From positions 1-17,360 of the forward strand of contig JAFVEW010000067.1 of NCBI GenBank assembly GCA_017475805.1: a stretch of DNA of 17,360 nucleotides. The letters run 5' to 3'. Below the pieces are notes generated by a model that was not told the origin of the DNA, did no database searches, and was given only the letters and a program-made list of their open reading frames with translations. A program made the position numbers and the translations under genes. Source of the stretch: Synergistaceae bacterium. Lineage in GTDB: Bacteria; Synergistota; Synergistia; Synergistales; Aminobacteriaceae. Shown piece after piece: positions 1 through 6,872 of this stretch (its first letter is position 1; each line of letters starts with the position of its first letter).

Positions 1-836
1 GAAAAATAAAACATATAAGGCGACGGATTGAGAGTTCGCAAAACTCTATAGGTATTAAAGAGGCTACCTTCAAAATCAGCTTCCATTCTATTCGATAAGA
101 CGATCTGAAAAATATCGCCGTCAATGATGTGTTCTTTTGCTCTTTTGACCATATCGCAATAAATTTCTTTGTTGAAAAGCGTCTGAAAGTCAGATTTTAA
201 TTTACATGAAAACTCTTTTTGAGGTTTTCCGCGCCTGATTAATGCCTCGATTTTATTTAATTCTTCTTGGGCATTTTGAAACCCGCTATTAATATCTTTT
301 TTAAGATCTATATTGACGATTAAAACTATTTTCTGGCGAAAATTATCAAAGGCTATGACTTTATCAAAAAGCATTAAATCAACGTCATTAAATTTTTCGA
401 GGTCATTAACATTATTCTTTAAGATATGCTCTGAATATTTCAAATAATCATAGGCAAAATAACCAACAAGCCCGCCAGTAAAAGGCGGCATACCCTTAAT
501 GGCAGGACTTTTATTTTCGGCGATTATCTGACGGATATAAAAATCAGGATTTTCGCTCCGAAAAAACTGTTCTTTTTTGTCTGTGAAATAAGAGATTTTA
601 ACGTTCTCGTCCTTACAGCTTACACAAAGTTTCGGATCATATCCAAGAAAAGTATAACGCCCCCAATTTTCATTATCTCCGGCACTCTCCAAAATGAAGC
701 AGTGTTCAGAAAGCTCCATCAAAATTCTCATTACTTCAACAGGAGTTTTTATGTCAGAAAAAATTTCACGACTTAGAGGGATGACACTATAATTTTCTTT
801 TGCAAATTTTTTAGCCTGCTCAACCGTAATGCTCAT
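1..836 (-). CDS. trpE: Anthranilate synthase component I, N-terminal part (runs off the left edge)
   Basis: About 278 N-terminal residues of TrpE, which with its glutaminase partner converts chorismate plus glutamine to anthranilate, the first committed step of tryptophan synthesis in the cytoplasm. I translated the complement from the ATG at 836-834. The tryptophan feedback-site motif is present as ILES at residues 48-51, followed by GRYTFLG typical of the family. Near the left edge come GDIFQIVLSNR and NPSPYMFY, the start of the chorismate-binding domain. The catalytic C-terminal half lies outside the window, so completeness cannot be judged. The start is supported by GTGAGG about 10 bases upstream. 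The gene reads leftwards, so further trp genes may lie beyond the left edge. The paralogues PabB and salicylate/isochorismate synthases are alternatives, but the N-terminal ILES-GRYTFLG block favours TrpE. Confidence 0.9.
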   Translation of the reverse strand, partial: MSITVEQAKKFAKENYSVIPLSREIFSDIKTPVEVMRILMELSEHCFILESAGDNENWGRYTFLGYDPKLCVSCKDENVKISYFTDKKEQFFRSENPDFYIRQIIAENKSPAIKGMPPFTGGLVGYFAYDYLKYSEHILKNNVNDLEKFNDVDLMLFDKVIAFDNFRQKIVLIVNIDLKKDINSGFQNAQEELNKIEALIRRGKPQKEFSCKLKSDFQTLFNKEIYCDMVKRAKEHIIDGDIFQIVLSNRMEADFEGSLFNTYRVLRTLNPSPYMFYF

Positions 837-857
837 TTTGTTTTTTCCTCACGTTCT

Positions 858-887
858 CTATATTGCGATACTGTATGAAATATAGCA
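858..887 (-). promoter_or_regulatory. Candidate trpE promoter with overlapping inverted repeat
   Basis: On the minus strand an extended -10 element, TGC-TATATT (887-879), lies about 40 bases before the trpE start. I see no good -35 at 16-18 bases. The -10 overlaps one arm of a 7-base inverted repeat, CTATATT (858-864) and AATATAG (879-885), with further partial symmetry (ATAC/GTAT) inside. Such a dyad could be an operator for a regulator or a short leader hairpin. There is no run of Trp codons upstream, so classical peptide-leader attenuation is not supported. Confidence 0.3.
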
Positions 888-944
888 TGGACAGAAAAAG
901 CAAAACAGAAGCATAAACTACGTACAGCAATCAAAAATGAAGGA

Positions 945-1478
945 TTATTTGTCCCACTTGCTTGTTTTATAATTTATTTGAATAAATCTATCATTCATAG
1001 AACTTCCGGGAAAACGTTTAGAAGCATCGGCATTGTAAGTTAAAGTTATTGTTTGATAACGGTCAGGCGTCCAAACGTTTCGTAAGATAATTTTTTTTGC
1101 ATTTCGAGTATTTGCTGACGGCGATGCCTTTGTCGAACCGTAAGAAGAATTAAAACCTTTTTGCAGGGCCTCGTAAAATTTTCGATCATATTCAGCGTCG
1201 CCCATGCTTTGAAGGTAAACGGTCTTTGAACTTAATACTTTATTTTTATAAAACACGAACACGAAGCGAGCCGGATAACCTTCAAAAAAGCCTTCCATAG
1301 TTAGAGAATCTTTGCGTGGCGTCAAAACTCTTGCGCCGCTGTTTTCCATTCTTTTTTGAGTGCGAGCAAAAGTATGACCGAACGGCAAAGATAAAAACGC
1401 TTCAGAACTGTTTGAAAGTGCTTCAGATTTTACGATGAATATATTAATAATAAATAAAACTATAAAAATTTTTTTCAT
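945..1478 (-). CDS. Small exported protein of unknown function
   Basis: A 177-residue protein with a clear N-terminal signal peptide: two Lys, then about 13 mostly Ile/Phe/Val residues, then a KSEALS cleavage region. It is probably released outside the cytoplasmic membrane. The mature part opens with SLPFGHTF, which resembles the FG-containing start of many periplasmic proteins whose later segments alternate short beta strands. Here these include a GFFEGYPARFVFVF stretch and a terminal RFIQINY strand. I cannot assign a named family. AAGGAG lies about 10 bases before the ATG (complement), making the start convincing. It points the same way as trpE, 108 bases ahead of it, with no obvious terminator between, so read-through into trpE is possible. 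A direct role in tryptophan metabolism is not indicated. Confidence 0.7.
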   Translation of the reverse strand: MKKIFIVLFIINIFIVKSEALSNSSEAFLSLPFGHTFARTQKRMENSGARVLTPRKDSLTMEGFFEGYPARFVFVFYKNKVLSSKTVYLQSMGDAEYDRKFYEALQKGFNSSYGSTKASPSANTRNAKKIILRNVWTPDRYQTITLTYNADASKRFPGSSMNDRFIQINYKTSKWDK

Positions 1479-1516
1479 GAATATCGCGCTCCTTGTAGTG
1501 TATAATGAAATAAAAT

Positions 1517-1536
1517 CGTCCTGGAGAGGTAGGACG
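1517..1536 (-). terminator. Second stem-loop downstream of the small ORF, possible back-up terminator
   Basis: A perfect 6-bp stem, CGTCCT/AGGACG, with an 8-base loop. Read on the minus strand it is followed by ATTTTATTT, so it could terminate transcripts that pass the stronger hairpin at 1538-1594. On the minus strand its loop contains CCTCTCC, the exact complement of GGAGAGG in the leader of the same putative transcript (about 1797-1803). The stem is short, so confidence is limited. Confidence 0.35.
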
Positions 1537-1537
1537 T

Positions 1538-1594
1538 AAAAAATTTAGAACTTACCAAAGCGGGGTTGCTTCCCCCACTTCGGACAAGTCCTAA
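1538..1594 (-). terminator. Strong two-part hairpin terminator of the small-ORF transcript
   Basis: Read on the minus strand, an outer 9-bp stem (1586-1594 with 1545-1553) stacks over a short internal loop on an 11-bp inner stem with a 7-base loop. The 3' arm is followed by A and six T (1544-1538). The three non-Watson-Crick pairs are all G-U in minus-strand RNA and would be A-C mismatches in plus-strand RNA, which fixes the transcribed strand. It begins 13 bases beyond the stop codon of the small ORF and is a convincing intrinsic terminator for it. Confidence 0.75.
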
Positions 1595-1606
1595 CATGGA
1601 AGGAAA

Positions 1607-1708
1607 TTAGCGTTTGACAACACGGATTAAATCCGTCAAGGCTCGTAATAGGTCAGCTAAGGCCTTTGCGAGCTTTATCATTAAGATCATTTGAATAATC
1701 TTTTTCAC
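1607..1708 (-). CDS. 33-residue basic amphipathic peptide (unannotated-type small ORF)
   Basis: A GTG-start ORF of 33 codons plus TAA. It begins MKKIIQMILMIKLAK and ends LIRVVKR. Charged Lys/Arg/Asp residues recur every three to four positions between Ile, Leu, Met, Ala and Val, as expected of one amphipathic helix, with net charge near +6 and no Cys, Pro, Gly or aromatic residue. A strong ribosome site, AAGGGGGTG, sits about 6 bases before the GTG. A strand-specific terminator follows and a promoter-like element precedes, so the unit has all the parts of a real gene. The size, charge and stand-alone structured mRNA recall membrane-active peptides or type I toxins, but I recognise no family. 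A regulatory leader peptide is the alternative, and no target operon is obvious. Confidence 0.55.
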   Translation of the reverse strand: MKKIIQMILMIKLAKALADLLRALTDLIRVVKR

Positions 1709-1804
1709 GCTATACACCCCCTTTCACCTGAAAAAATTTTTTTCAAGCTACCGGGAGTCCCCGAGCAAGCTCCACACTGAATTAAATCCAGCGTGCCTCT
1801 CCGA
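1709..1804 (-). promoter_or_regulatory. Structured 5' leader of the small ORF
   Basis: Read on the minus strand, this stretch contains in order: GGAGAGG near the expected 5' end; a 7-bp hairpin, CACGCTG/CAGTGTG, with one G-U pair; a compact CGGG-GACT-CCCG hairpin flanked by GCT/AGC; a palindrome of A and T runs (TGAAAAAA/TTTTTTCA, 1729-1745); and then the ribosome site. The amount of secondary structure is high for 95 bases of A+T-rich DNA. It could mask or expose the ribosome site. I do not recognise a named riboswitch class. Confidence 0.4.
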
Positions 1805-1810
1805 AAAAAT

Positions 1811-1819
1811 ATTTTAACA
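1811..1819 (-). promoter_or_regulatory. Extended -10 promoter element for the small-ORF unit
   Basis: On the minus strand TGT-TAAAAT matches TGn-TATAAT at all but one position. It would start transcription near 1804, giving a leader of about 95 bases before the GTG start. No convincing -35 is seen, which is tolerable for an extended -10. It lies back to back with the plus-strand -10 at 1849-1854. Confidence 0.4.
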
Positions 1820-1848
1820 TACGTGATTTTAATTAGCCTTTGCTAAGA

Positions 1849-1854
1849 TATAAT
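1849..1854 (+). promoter_or_regulatory. Candidate -10 box (TATAAT) for the seven-gene plus-strand operon
   Basis: A consensus TATAAT lies 47 bases before the first plus-strand gene. The region 16-18 bases upstream is only A/T-rich and gives no good -35. It is the only consensus -10 noted upstream of the gene train ending at 9484, because the following genes are separated by at most 31 bases. Expression from here would be divergent from the small-ORF unit. Confidence 0.4.
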
Positions 1855-1900
1855 TATGAAAATTTATTTATTTTAATAATTAGGAGCAGGTGAAAAAATT

Positions 1901-2710
1901 TTGTCAATCGTAAATCATAATAAATTCAAATTTTTATTTTTATTCATAATAATTTTTCATGGTAACGCCTTCGCAATGACACCCGCGCGAACATACTCAG
2001 TAGGAGTTATGGCTGCGTATCAACAAGCCTACGCCATGAATTTTGAAATTTGGAAACCTCAAGATTTGCCCGCAGGCTGGTACGCAACATTTGACGGCTT
2101 CCCTGTCGCTCAGATTGCTGAAAATCGCTGGGTCTATGGACAAATAGGGCTTGAAGGTGTCATAAGACCTACAAATATTTTAGTCGGTTCGGTAGTGCCT
2201 GATAAAATTCCCGGCCTCGTTCGAGTTGCTGCAATGTGGAACTACGGAAGATATTTAGAGAACGAAGAATTTTTGAAAATTCGCGATTACCGCTGCAACA
2301 GAATGGGCTGGCTCGATTTAGATAAATATCAAGCAAGCACTTTAATCGCTTGGAACACTCGCAGGATTGGTGTTTGGCTTTGGCTTGGCAATCGTTGGAA
2401 ACGTTTTACTCCTTATAGCGGCGAATATACTTGGCAAATGATAAAAAGAATCGCGCCTTATATCGCTGAAGAATTGCGGAAAGCTAATTTCTGGTATCAA
2501 AGCGGCGAACCTTTAGAAGTTGCAGACCTCACACGTCAATGGGGCTGGATTTGGGGAGGCAAAGTCATTCTTGAAAGTCTTAAGGCTTATCAGGACAGCG
2601 GCGGCAGTGATGGCAATGTTACTTCAATGCACGACTCTTCAAGCTCTGGTGGAGGCGGCAGCTCTCCGCAAGAAAACAATAATTCTCGCGGTCAGTGGGA
2701 CGTTGATTAA
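1901..2710 (+). CDS. Trp-rich exported protein with Gly/Ser tail, unknown function
   Basis: A 269-residue protein starting at TTG. AGGAGCAGGTG is upstream, the closest part about 8 bases before the start. Residues 9-21 form a strong hydrophobic signal core, and NAFA-M gives a likely signal-peptidase site after residue 25, so the protein is exported. The mature part is unusually rich in Trp and Tyr (for example WLWLGNRW and WGWIWGG), suggesting carbohydrate, cell-wall or membrane contact. The last 35 residues are a low-complexity Gly/Ser/Asn stretch with no sorting motif that I recognise. No enzyme motif is visible and I cannot name a family. It is the first gene of the plus-strand train and is followed after 20 bases by a TPR-like gene. 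Confidence 0.75.
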   Translation: MSIVNHNKFKFLFLFIIIFHGNAFAMTPARTYSVGVMAAYQQAYAMNFEIWKPQDLPAGWYATFDGFPVAQIAENRWVYGQIGLEGVIRPTNILVGSVVPDKIPGLVRVAAMWNYGRYLENEEFLKIRDYRCNRMGWLDLDKYQASTLIAWNTRRIGVWLWLGNRWKRFTPYSGEYTWQMIKRIAPYIAEELRKANFWYQSGEPLEVADLTRQWGWIWGGKVILESLKAYQDSGGSDGNVTSMHDSSSSGGGGSSPQENNNSRGQWDVD

Positions 2711-2730
2711 AAAGCAAGTAGGAATTAGGA

Positions 2731-3645
2731 ATGAAAAAAACTCAGAATAATAACAAAGACAGAATAACGCAGCTTTTAACAATGGCTTGGAGTACTTCAA
2801 GTCCTGCGCGTGAATTGGCTATAGCTAATCAGATTTTAGAACTTGACGCCGACAATATCGAAGCCTTAATAATGAAAGCCGACCAAACTGAAAATCAAGA
2901 TAAAAGACTTGAACTTCTTTCGCACGCTCTGGAAGCCTTAGACAAGCCCGGCAACTGTGAGCCTGAAGAGAAAAAATTATTATTTATTTCGATTAATCAT
3001 CGAATAGCTTTTACTTACATGGGACTCGGCGACCTCAATAAGGCCTTTGAATATTGCGAGACTGTTTTAAGATTTTGCGAGGAAAATTCTGAAGACGAAT
3101 ATATTAAATCCGAATACGATGAGACCATGATGAAAGCTCTTTTTTATCGCGTCTTAATTGAGCGTCGGGACTGGCAGAAGATTTTAACTGAAGCAATGCG
3201 AGACTCAAAAATCACGCTTGGACGAGCTTACGCAAAATTAATAGCAGCATGGTTTTTAGGCGGAGAAAATTCTAAAAAAATCTGCGCAAATTTATTATGG
3301 GACGCTTTGAGCATTGCTCCTGACGTGCCTTTTTATATTCTTGGATATTTTGAAGAGCCTGACGAGAACAGCGAGCCTGAAGCCTTTGAAGATTTCAGCT
3401 TCGCTTTGATGTATTATGACACGGTCGCAGTAACTGACGAATTATTTAACTGGTTTTCACGCGGTGTTATATTATTCGGACTTTTGTCAGGACGCTTTGA
3501 CGGCAAAGAGCAGGATTATTTAATCGATGTTCTTGACGGTCTCGGCGGATTTGACGAATATGAAAAAATGAAAGATATTATCGTTGAAACAGGAGACAGC
3601 TTAGTTTTAGAAGCTCTTGCTGCCCATAAATGCCTAACGAATTAA
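2731..3645 (+). CDS. TPR-like helical-repeat protein
   Basis: A 304-residue, acidic, largely helical protein without signal peptide or membrane segment, so probably cytoplasmic. Residues about 20-45 (ELAIANQILELDADNIEAL) and 85-115 (AFTYMGLGDLNKAFEYCETVL) show the spacing of tetratricopeptide repeats, which usually mediate protein-protein contacts. The C-terminal half is helical but not clearly repetitive. No catalytic motif is seen. The start is ATG, with AGGA about 9 bases upstream. It lies 20 bases after the exported-protein gene and 16 bases before the Lon-like protease gene, so it could be an adaptor or assembly factor for a neighbour. That is inference from position only. Confidence 0.7.
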   Translation: MKKTQNNNKDRITQLLTMAWSTSSPARELAIANQILELDADNIEALIMKADQTENQDKRLELLSHALEALDKPGNCEPEEKKLLFISINHRIAFTYMGLGDLNKAFEYCETVLRFCEENSEDEYIKSEYDETMMKALFYRVLIERRDWQKILTEAMRDSKITLGRAYAKLIAAWFLGGENSKKICANLLWDALSIAPDVPFYILGYFEEPDENSEPEAFEDFSFALMYYDTVAVTDELFNWFSRGVILFGLLSGRFDGKEQDYLIDVLDGLGGFDEYEKMKDIIVETGDSLVLEALAAHKCLTN

Positions 3646-3661
3646 TAAAAGGAGAAAAAAT

Positions 3662-6178
3662 TTGACTTTGACATTCAAAGATTCACATAAGCTCCAGCCT
3701 AAAGAACTCAGAAAAATTAAGGACGAGTCAAGCTGGAAATTTAAGACAACAGACGAAATTATATTAAAGAAAACTAAAACTCCTGCGCCTTTAATCGGTC
3801 AACAGCGTGCTGTCGAAGCTATGGATTTCGGCTTGGCCGTCAATGGACGCGGATATAATATTTTTATCACAGGTCAGCCCGACAACGGACGAACAAGTTA
3901 CGCTCTTGAAAAACTTGAAGCCTTAGCAAAAAATCTTCCTGCGCCGGACGACTGGCTCTATCTTTACAACTTTGAAAAGCCTGAAGAACCTTTAGCCGTT
4001 TCTGTCGGAGCAGGGCAGGGCAAAAAACTTTCTGAGCAGCTCGAAGATTTATTAAAAGATTTGAAAACAACAATCAGCAAAGCCTTTGAACAATCTCAAT
4101 ATGAAGACGCTAAGGCCGCTCACGTCAAAGAGTTTCAAGAGAAAGCCTCAGCGATTATGGACAAGCTCAAAGCTCAAGCAGCAAAAGATAAGTTTTCATT
4201 GAAGCGAACGCCGCAAGGTTTCATTAATATTCCTTTAGTCAAAGATAAAGACGAAGAAGGAAAGCCTATAATCCGAGAATTGAAACCGGACGAATTTGAA
4301 AATCTTGACCCTAAGAAACAAAAAAAATATATGGACAAGAGCGACAAAATCTCGCAGCGAACTATGTTAGGCATGAGAGAAATCCGCGACATGGAAAAAG
4401 AACTCCGCGAGAAATTAAATCAGCTTGAAGCTGAAATTTGCCGTTCTGCTATAACTCCGTGCCTTAATGACATCAAAGAAAATTTCAAAGACAACGAGCC
4501 GTTATTAAATTGGTTCGACAAAATGGCTGATGATATTATCGAAAATTCAGCTGCTTTCGTTACAGCTTCACGCGACGAAAATGCCGACGTAGATTTTACC
4601 CGCTATCAAGCAAATTTATTCGTCAGCAATGACCCCGACAAAGGCGCACCAGTAATTTGGGAAACAAATCCAACTTACTATAATCTTTCAGGCCGTGTCG
4701 AATATGAAAGCCATCAGGGATATTTATATACTGATTTTCGCAGAATTTTAGCCGGAGCTTTTCACAAAGCTAACGGAGGTTTTTTAGTTCTTGACGCTGA
4801 AAAAGTTTTGATGAATTTCATGTCTTGGGAGTCCATTAAAAGAATAATGCGTACAGGAGAAGCCGATATTGAAAACTTAGGCGAACAATATGGAGCTTTG
4901 CCTTTATCATCGCTGCGTCCGTCGCCGATTAAAATGAATTTGAAAATCGTAATGACAGGCTCTCCGTATCTTTATGAACTCTTGCAATATTATGACCCTG
5001 AATTTAGCAAAATTTTTAAGATTAAAGCAAGTTTTGATATCGACATGCCGCGAAATTCTCAGAACGAAAATAAAATGGCTGAGTTTGTCGCAGGATTTAT
5101 AAAACGCGAAAATTTAAGACCTTTCGACTCTTCTGCTCTTTCGGAAATTATTGAATGGTCAAGCCGTGAAGCCGAAGACCAAAATTTATTATCTGTCGAA
5201 GTCGGCAAGCTCCGAGAATTAATAATAGAGGCTAACGCATGGGCGGAAGTAGGCGGAAATAAAAAGAAATCTCCTGTAACACGCGAGAATGTTATAAAGG
5301 CGATTAATCATAAAAATTATCGTTCAGGACTTTATCAAGAAAAATTAGCTCGTGCTTTCAAAGACGGTGTTATTTATATCGATACTAAAGGCGAAGCTGT
5401 CGGTCAAATTAACGGCCTCAGTGTTATTGACTTAAACGATTATCGTTTTGGACATCCGTCAAGAATTACAGCTAACGTTTTCATGGGTCAAGAAGGCGTT
5501 GTCAATATCGAACGCGAAGTAAAAATGACAGGGCCTATTCATAATAAAGGCTTGATGATTCTTTCAAGTTATCTCGGACGAAAATACGCTCAAGACATGC
5601 CTTTAAGTTTAAGTGCGCATATAACTTTTGAGCAGAATTATTCAGGCATTGAGGGCGATAGCGCGTCATCAACAGAATTATATTGTTTATTGTCCGCGTT
5701 GTCGGGCTTGCCGCTGAATCAAGGAATAGCCGTAACAGGCTCAGTAGACCAATTCGGAAATGTTCAGCCTATCGGTGGCGTTAATGAAAAAATCGAGGGC
5801 TTTTACGAATATTGCAAAATTTCAGGATTGACCGGCAAACAGGGCGTAATGATTCCCGACTCTAACAAGCGTCATTTAATGTTGAGTTCCGAAGTTATTG
5901 AAGCTGTTAAGGACGGTAAATTTTCTATATGGTCAGTCAAGAATATTGATGAAGGCATAGAGATTTTGACAGGCATCACCGCAGGTAAAGCTCGAAAAGA
6001 CGGCTCTTTTACGAAAGATTCCGTTCACGCTCTCGTCAGGGAAAAATTAAAGAAAATGCTTGCCGACAGCTTGAAGCTCGAAAAGAAATTCGGCTCAGAA
6101 AAGAAAAAATCAAAAAAGAAAACTCAGGCTTCGGATTCAGACTTAAAGAATCAAGATAAAAGTTCAAAAGAAAAATAA
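3662..6178 (+). CDS. Lon-like ATP-dependent protease (AAA_32 type, Ser-Lys dyad)
   Basis: An 838-residue cytoplasmic protease of the AAA_32/Lon_C group, distinct from housekeeping Lon because it has no LAN substrate-binding N-terminus. The nucleotide-binding region opens with LIGQQRAVEAMDFGL and a P-loop at residues 71-79, GQPDNGRTS, in which Arg replaces the usual Lys. GxGR variants occur in this family as far as I know. A long charged, probably coiled-coil insertion follows (about 90-270). The C-terminal proteolytic domain carries Ser667 in EGDSASS and Lys710 in GGVNEKIEGF, the Lon Ser-Lys dyad. The tail is Lys-rich. The TTG start is set by AAAGGAG 7 bases upstream. Such enzymes degrade misfolded or regulatory proteins. 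The nth start follows after only 3 bases. Confidence 0.9.
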   Translation: MTLTFKDSHKLQPKELRKIKDESSWKFKTTDEIILKKTKTPAPLIGQQRAVEAMDFGLAVNGRGYNIFITGQPDNGRTSYALEKLEALAKNLPAPDDWLYLYNFEKPEEPLAVSVGAGQGKKLSEQLEDLLKDLKTTISKAFEQSQYEDAKAAHVKEFQEKASAIMDKLKAQAAKDKFSLKRTPQGFINIPLVKDKDEEGKPIIRELKPDEFENLDPKKQKKYMDKSDKISQRTMLGMREIRDMEKELREKLNQLEAEICRSAITPCLNDIKENFKDNEPLLNWFDKMADDIIENSAAFVTASRDENADVDFTRYQANLFVSNDPDKGAPVIWETNPTYYNLSGRVEYESHQGYLYTDFRRILAGAFHKANGGFLVLDAEKVLMNFMSWESIKRIMRTGEADIENLGEQYGALPLSSLRPSPIKMNLKIVMTGSPYLYELLQYYDPEFSKIFKIKASFDIDMPRNSQNENKMAEFVAGFIKRENLRPFDSSALSEIIEWSSREAEDQNLLSVEVGKLRELIIEANAWAEVGGNKKKSPVTRENVIKAINHKNYRSGLYQEKLARAFKDGVIYIDTKGEAVGQINGLSVIDLNDYRFGHPSRITANVFMGQEGVVNIEREVKMTGPIHNKGLMILSSYLGRKYAQDMPLSLSAHITFEQNYSGIEGDSASSTELYCLLSALSGLPLNQGIAVTGSVDQFGNVQPIGGVNEKIEGFYEYCKISGLTGKQGVMIPDSNKRHLMLSSEVIEAVKDGKFSIWSVKNIDEGIEILTGITAGKARKDGSFTKDSVHALVREKLKKMLADSLKLEKKFGSEKKKSKKKTQASDSDLKNQDKSSKEK

Positions 6179-6181
6179 AAA

Positions 6182-6841
6182 ATGAACAAGGAAAAAGTTT
6201 TTTTCATACTTGACGAACTTGAAAAAATTTATCATAACGAACAACGTCCGCCGGAGCTTGGCCATGATGACCCGCTTGACGGTTTAATTTTAACGGTGCT
6301 GTCTCAAAACACTAACGATAAAAATCGAGATACAGCTTTTACTAAATTAAAAAATCTTTATCCAACTTGGCATGACGTAGTAAAAGCTGGACGCACAAAA
6401 CTTGAGGAAGTAATACGAAGTGCCGGACTCGCTCATACAAAAGCAGGACGGATAATTAATATTTTGCAAATCATTCATGAGGATTTCGGCGAATATTCTC
6501 TTGAAAAATTATCTGAAAAAGAAAGCGGCGATATTCGAGAATATTTGCGGGCTTTTCCGGGCGTCGGAGCAAAAACTGTCGCGTGTGTTATGTTGTTCGA
6601 TATGAAAATGCCTGCATTTCCTGTTGATACTCATATAACAAGAATCTCAAAAAGAGTCGGCGTCGCTCCTGAAAAAATTTCGCCGGAAGAAATTTCGCGT
6701 TTTTATGAGAGCATCGTCCCTATTCCGCGTTGTCTTGGCGGGCATGTGAACATAATCGAGCATGGCAGGGCAGTGTGTCACGCAAGAAATCCTGAATGCG
6801 AGTCTTGCGTGCTTGCCTCACAGTGTGAATTTATACAATAG
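6182..6841 (+). CDS. nth: Endonuclease III, base-excision DNA glycosylase/AP lyase
   Basis: A 219-residue protein of normal family length. It removes oxidised pyrimidines and cleaves the abasic site. The helix-hairpin-helix is FPGVGAKTVA, with catalytic Lys131 for Schiff-base chemistry. The catalytic Asp is D149 in FPVDTHITR. The four Cys of the C-terminal 4Fe-4S cluster have the classic C-X6-C-X2-C-X5-C spacing (CHARNPECESCVLASQC). All key residues are present, so it should be a bifunctional enzyme. No clear Shine-Dalgarno sequence precedes the ATG; the gene starts 3 bases after the protease stop and is probably translated by coupling. MutY is excluded by length and by the absence of its C-terminal domain. 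Confidence 0.95.
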   Translation: MNKEKVFFILDELEKIYHNEQRPPELGHDDPLDGLILTVLSQNTNDKNRDTAFTKLKNLYPTWHDVVKAGRTKLEEVIRSAGLAHTKAGRIINILQIIHEDFGEYSLEKLSEKESGDIREYLRAFPGVGAKTVACVMLFDMKMPAFPVDTHITRISKRVGVAPEKISPEEISRFYESIVPIPRCLGGHVNIIEHGRAVCHARNPECESCVLASQCEFIQ

Positions 6842-6872
6842 TTCTGAGAAACTTTTGACGGAGAGGTATAGC

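Noticed and set aside
837..944. Possible tryptophan attenuator leader upstream of trpE
   Set aside because: No short ORF with adjacent Trp codons and no terminator hairpin with a T-run was found in the minus-strand leader.
2520..2750. A 76-codon open frame overlapping the end of the exported-protein gene
   Set aside because: It overlaps two better-supported genes in another frame and lacks a ribosome site and any recognisable feature.
6762..6872. Upstream in-frame ATG that would lengthen the macrodomain protein by 37 residues
   Set aside because: It overlaps the nth coding end, has no ribosome site, and the extra residues do not resemble the family. The ATG at 6873 has GGAGAGG at 6 bases.
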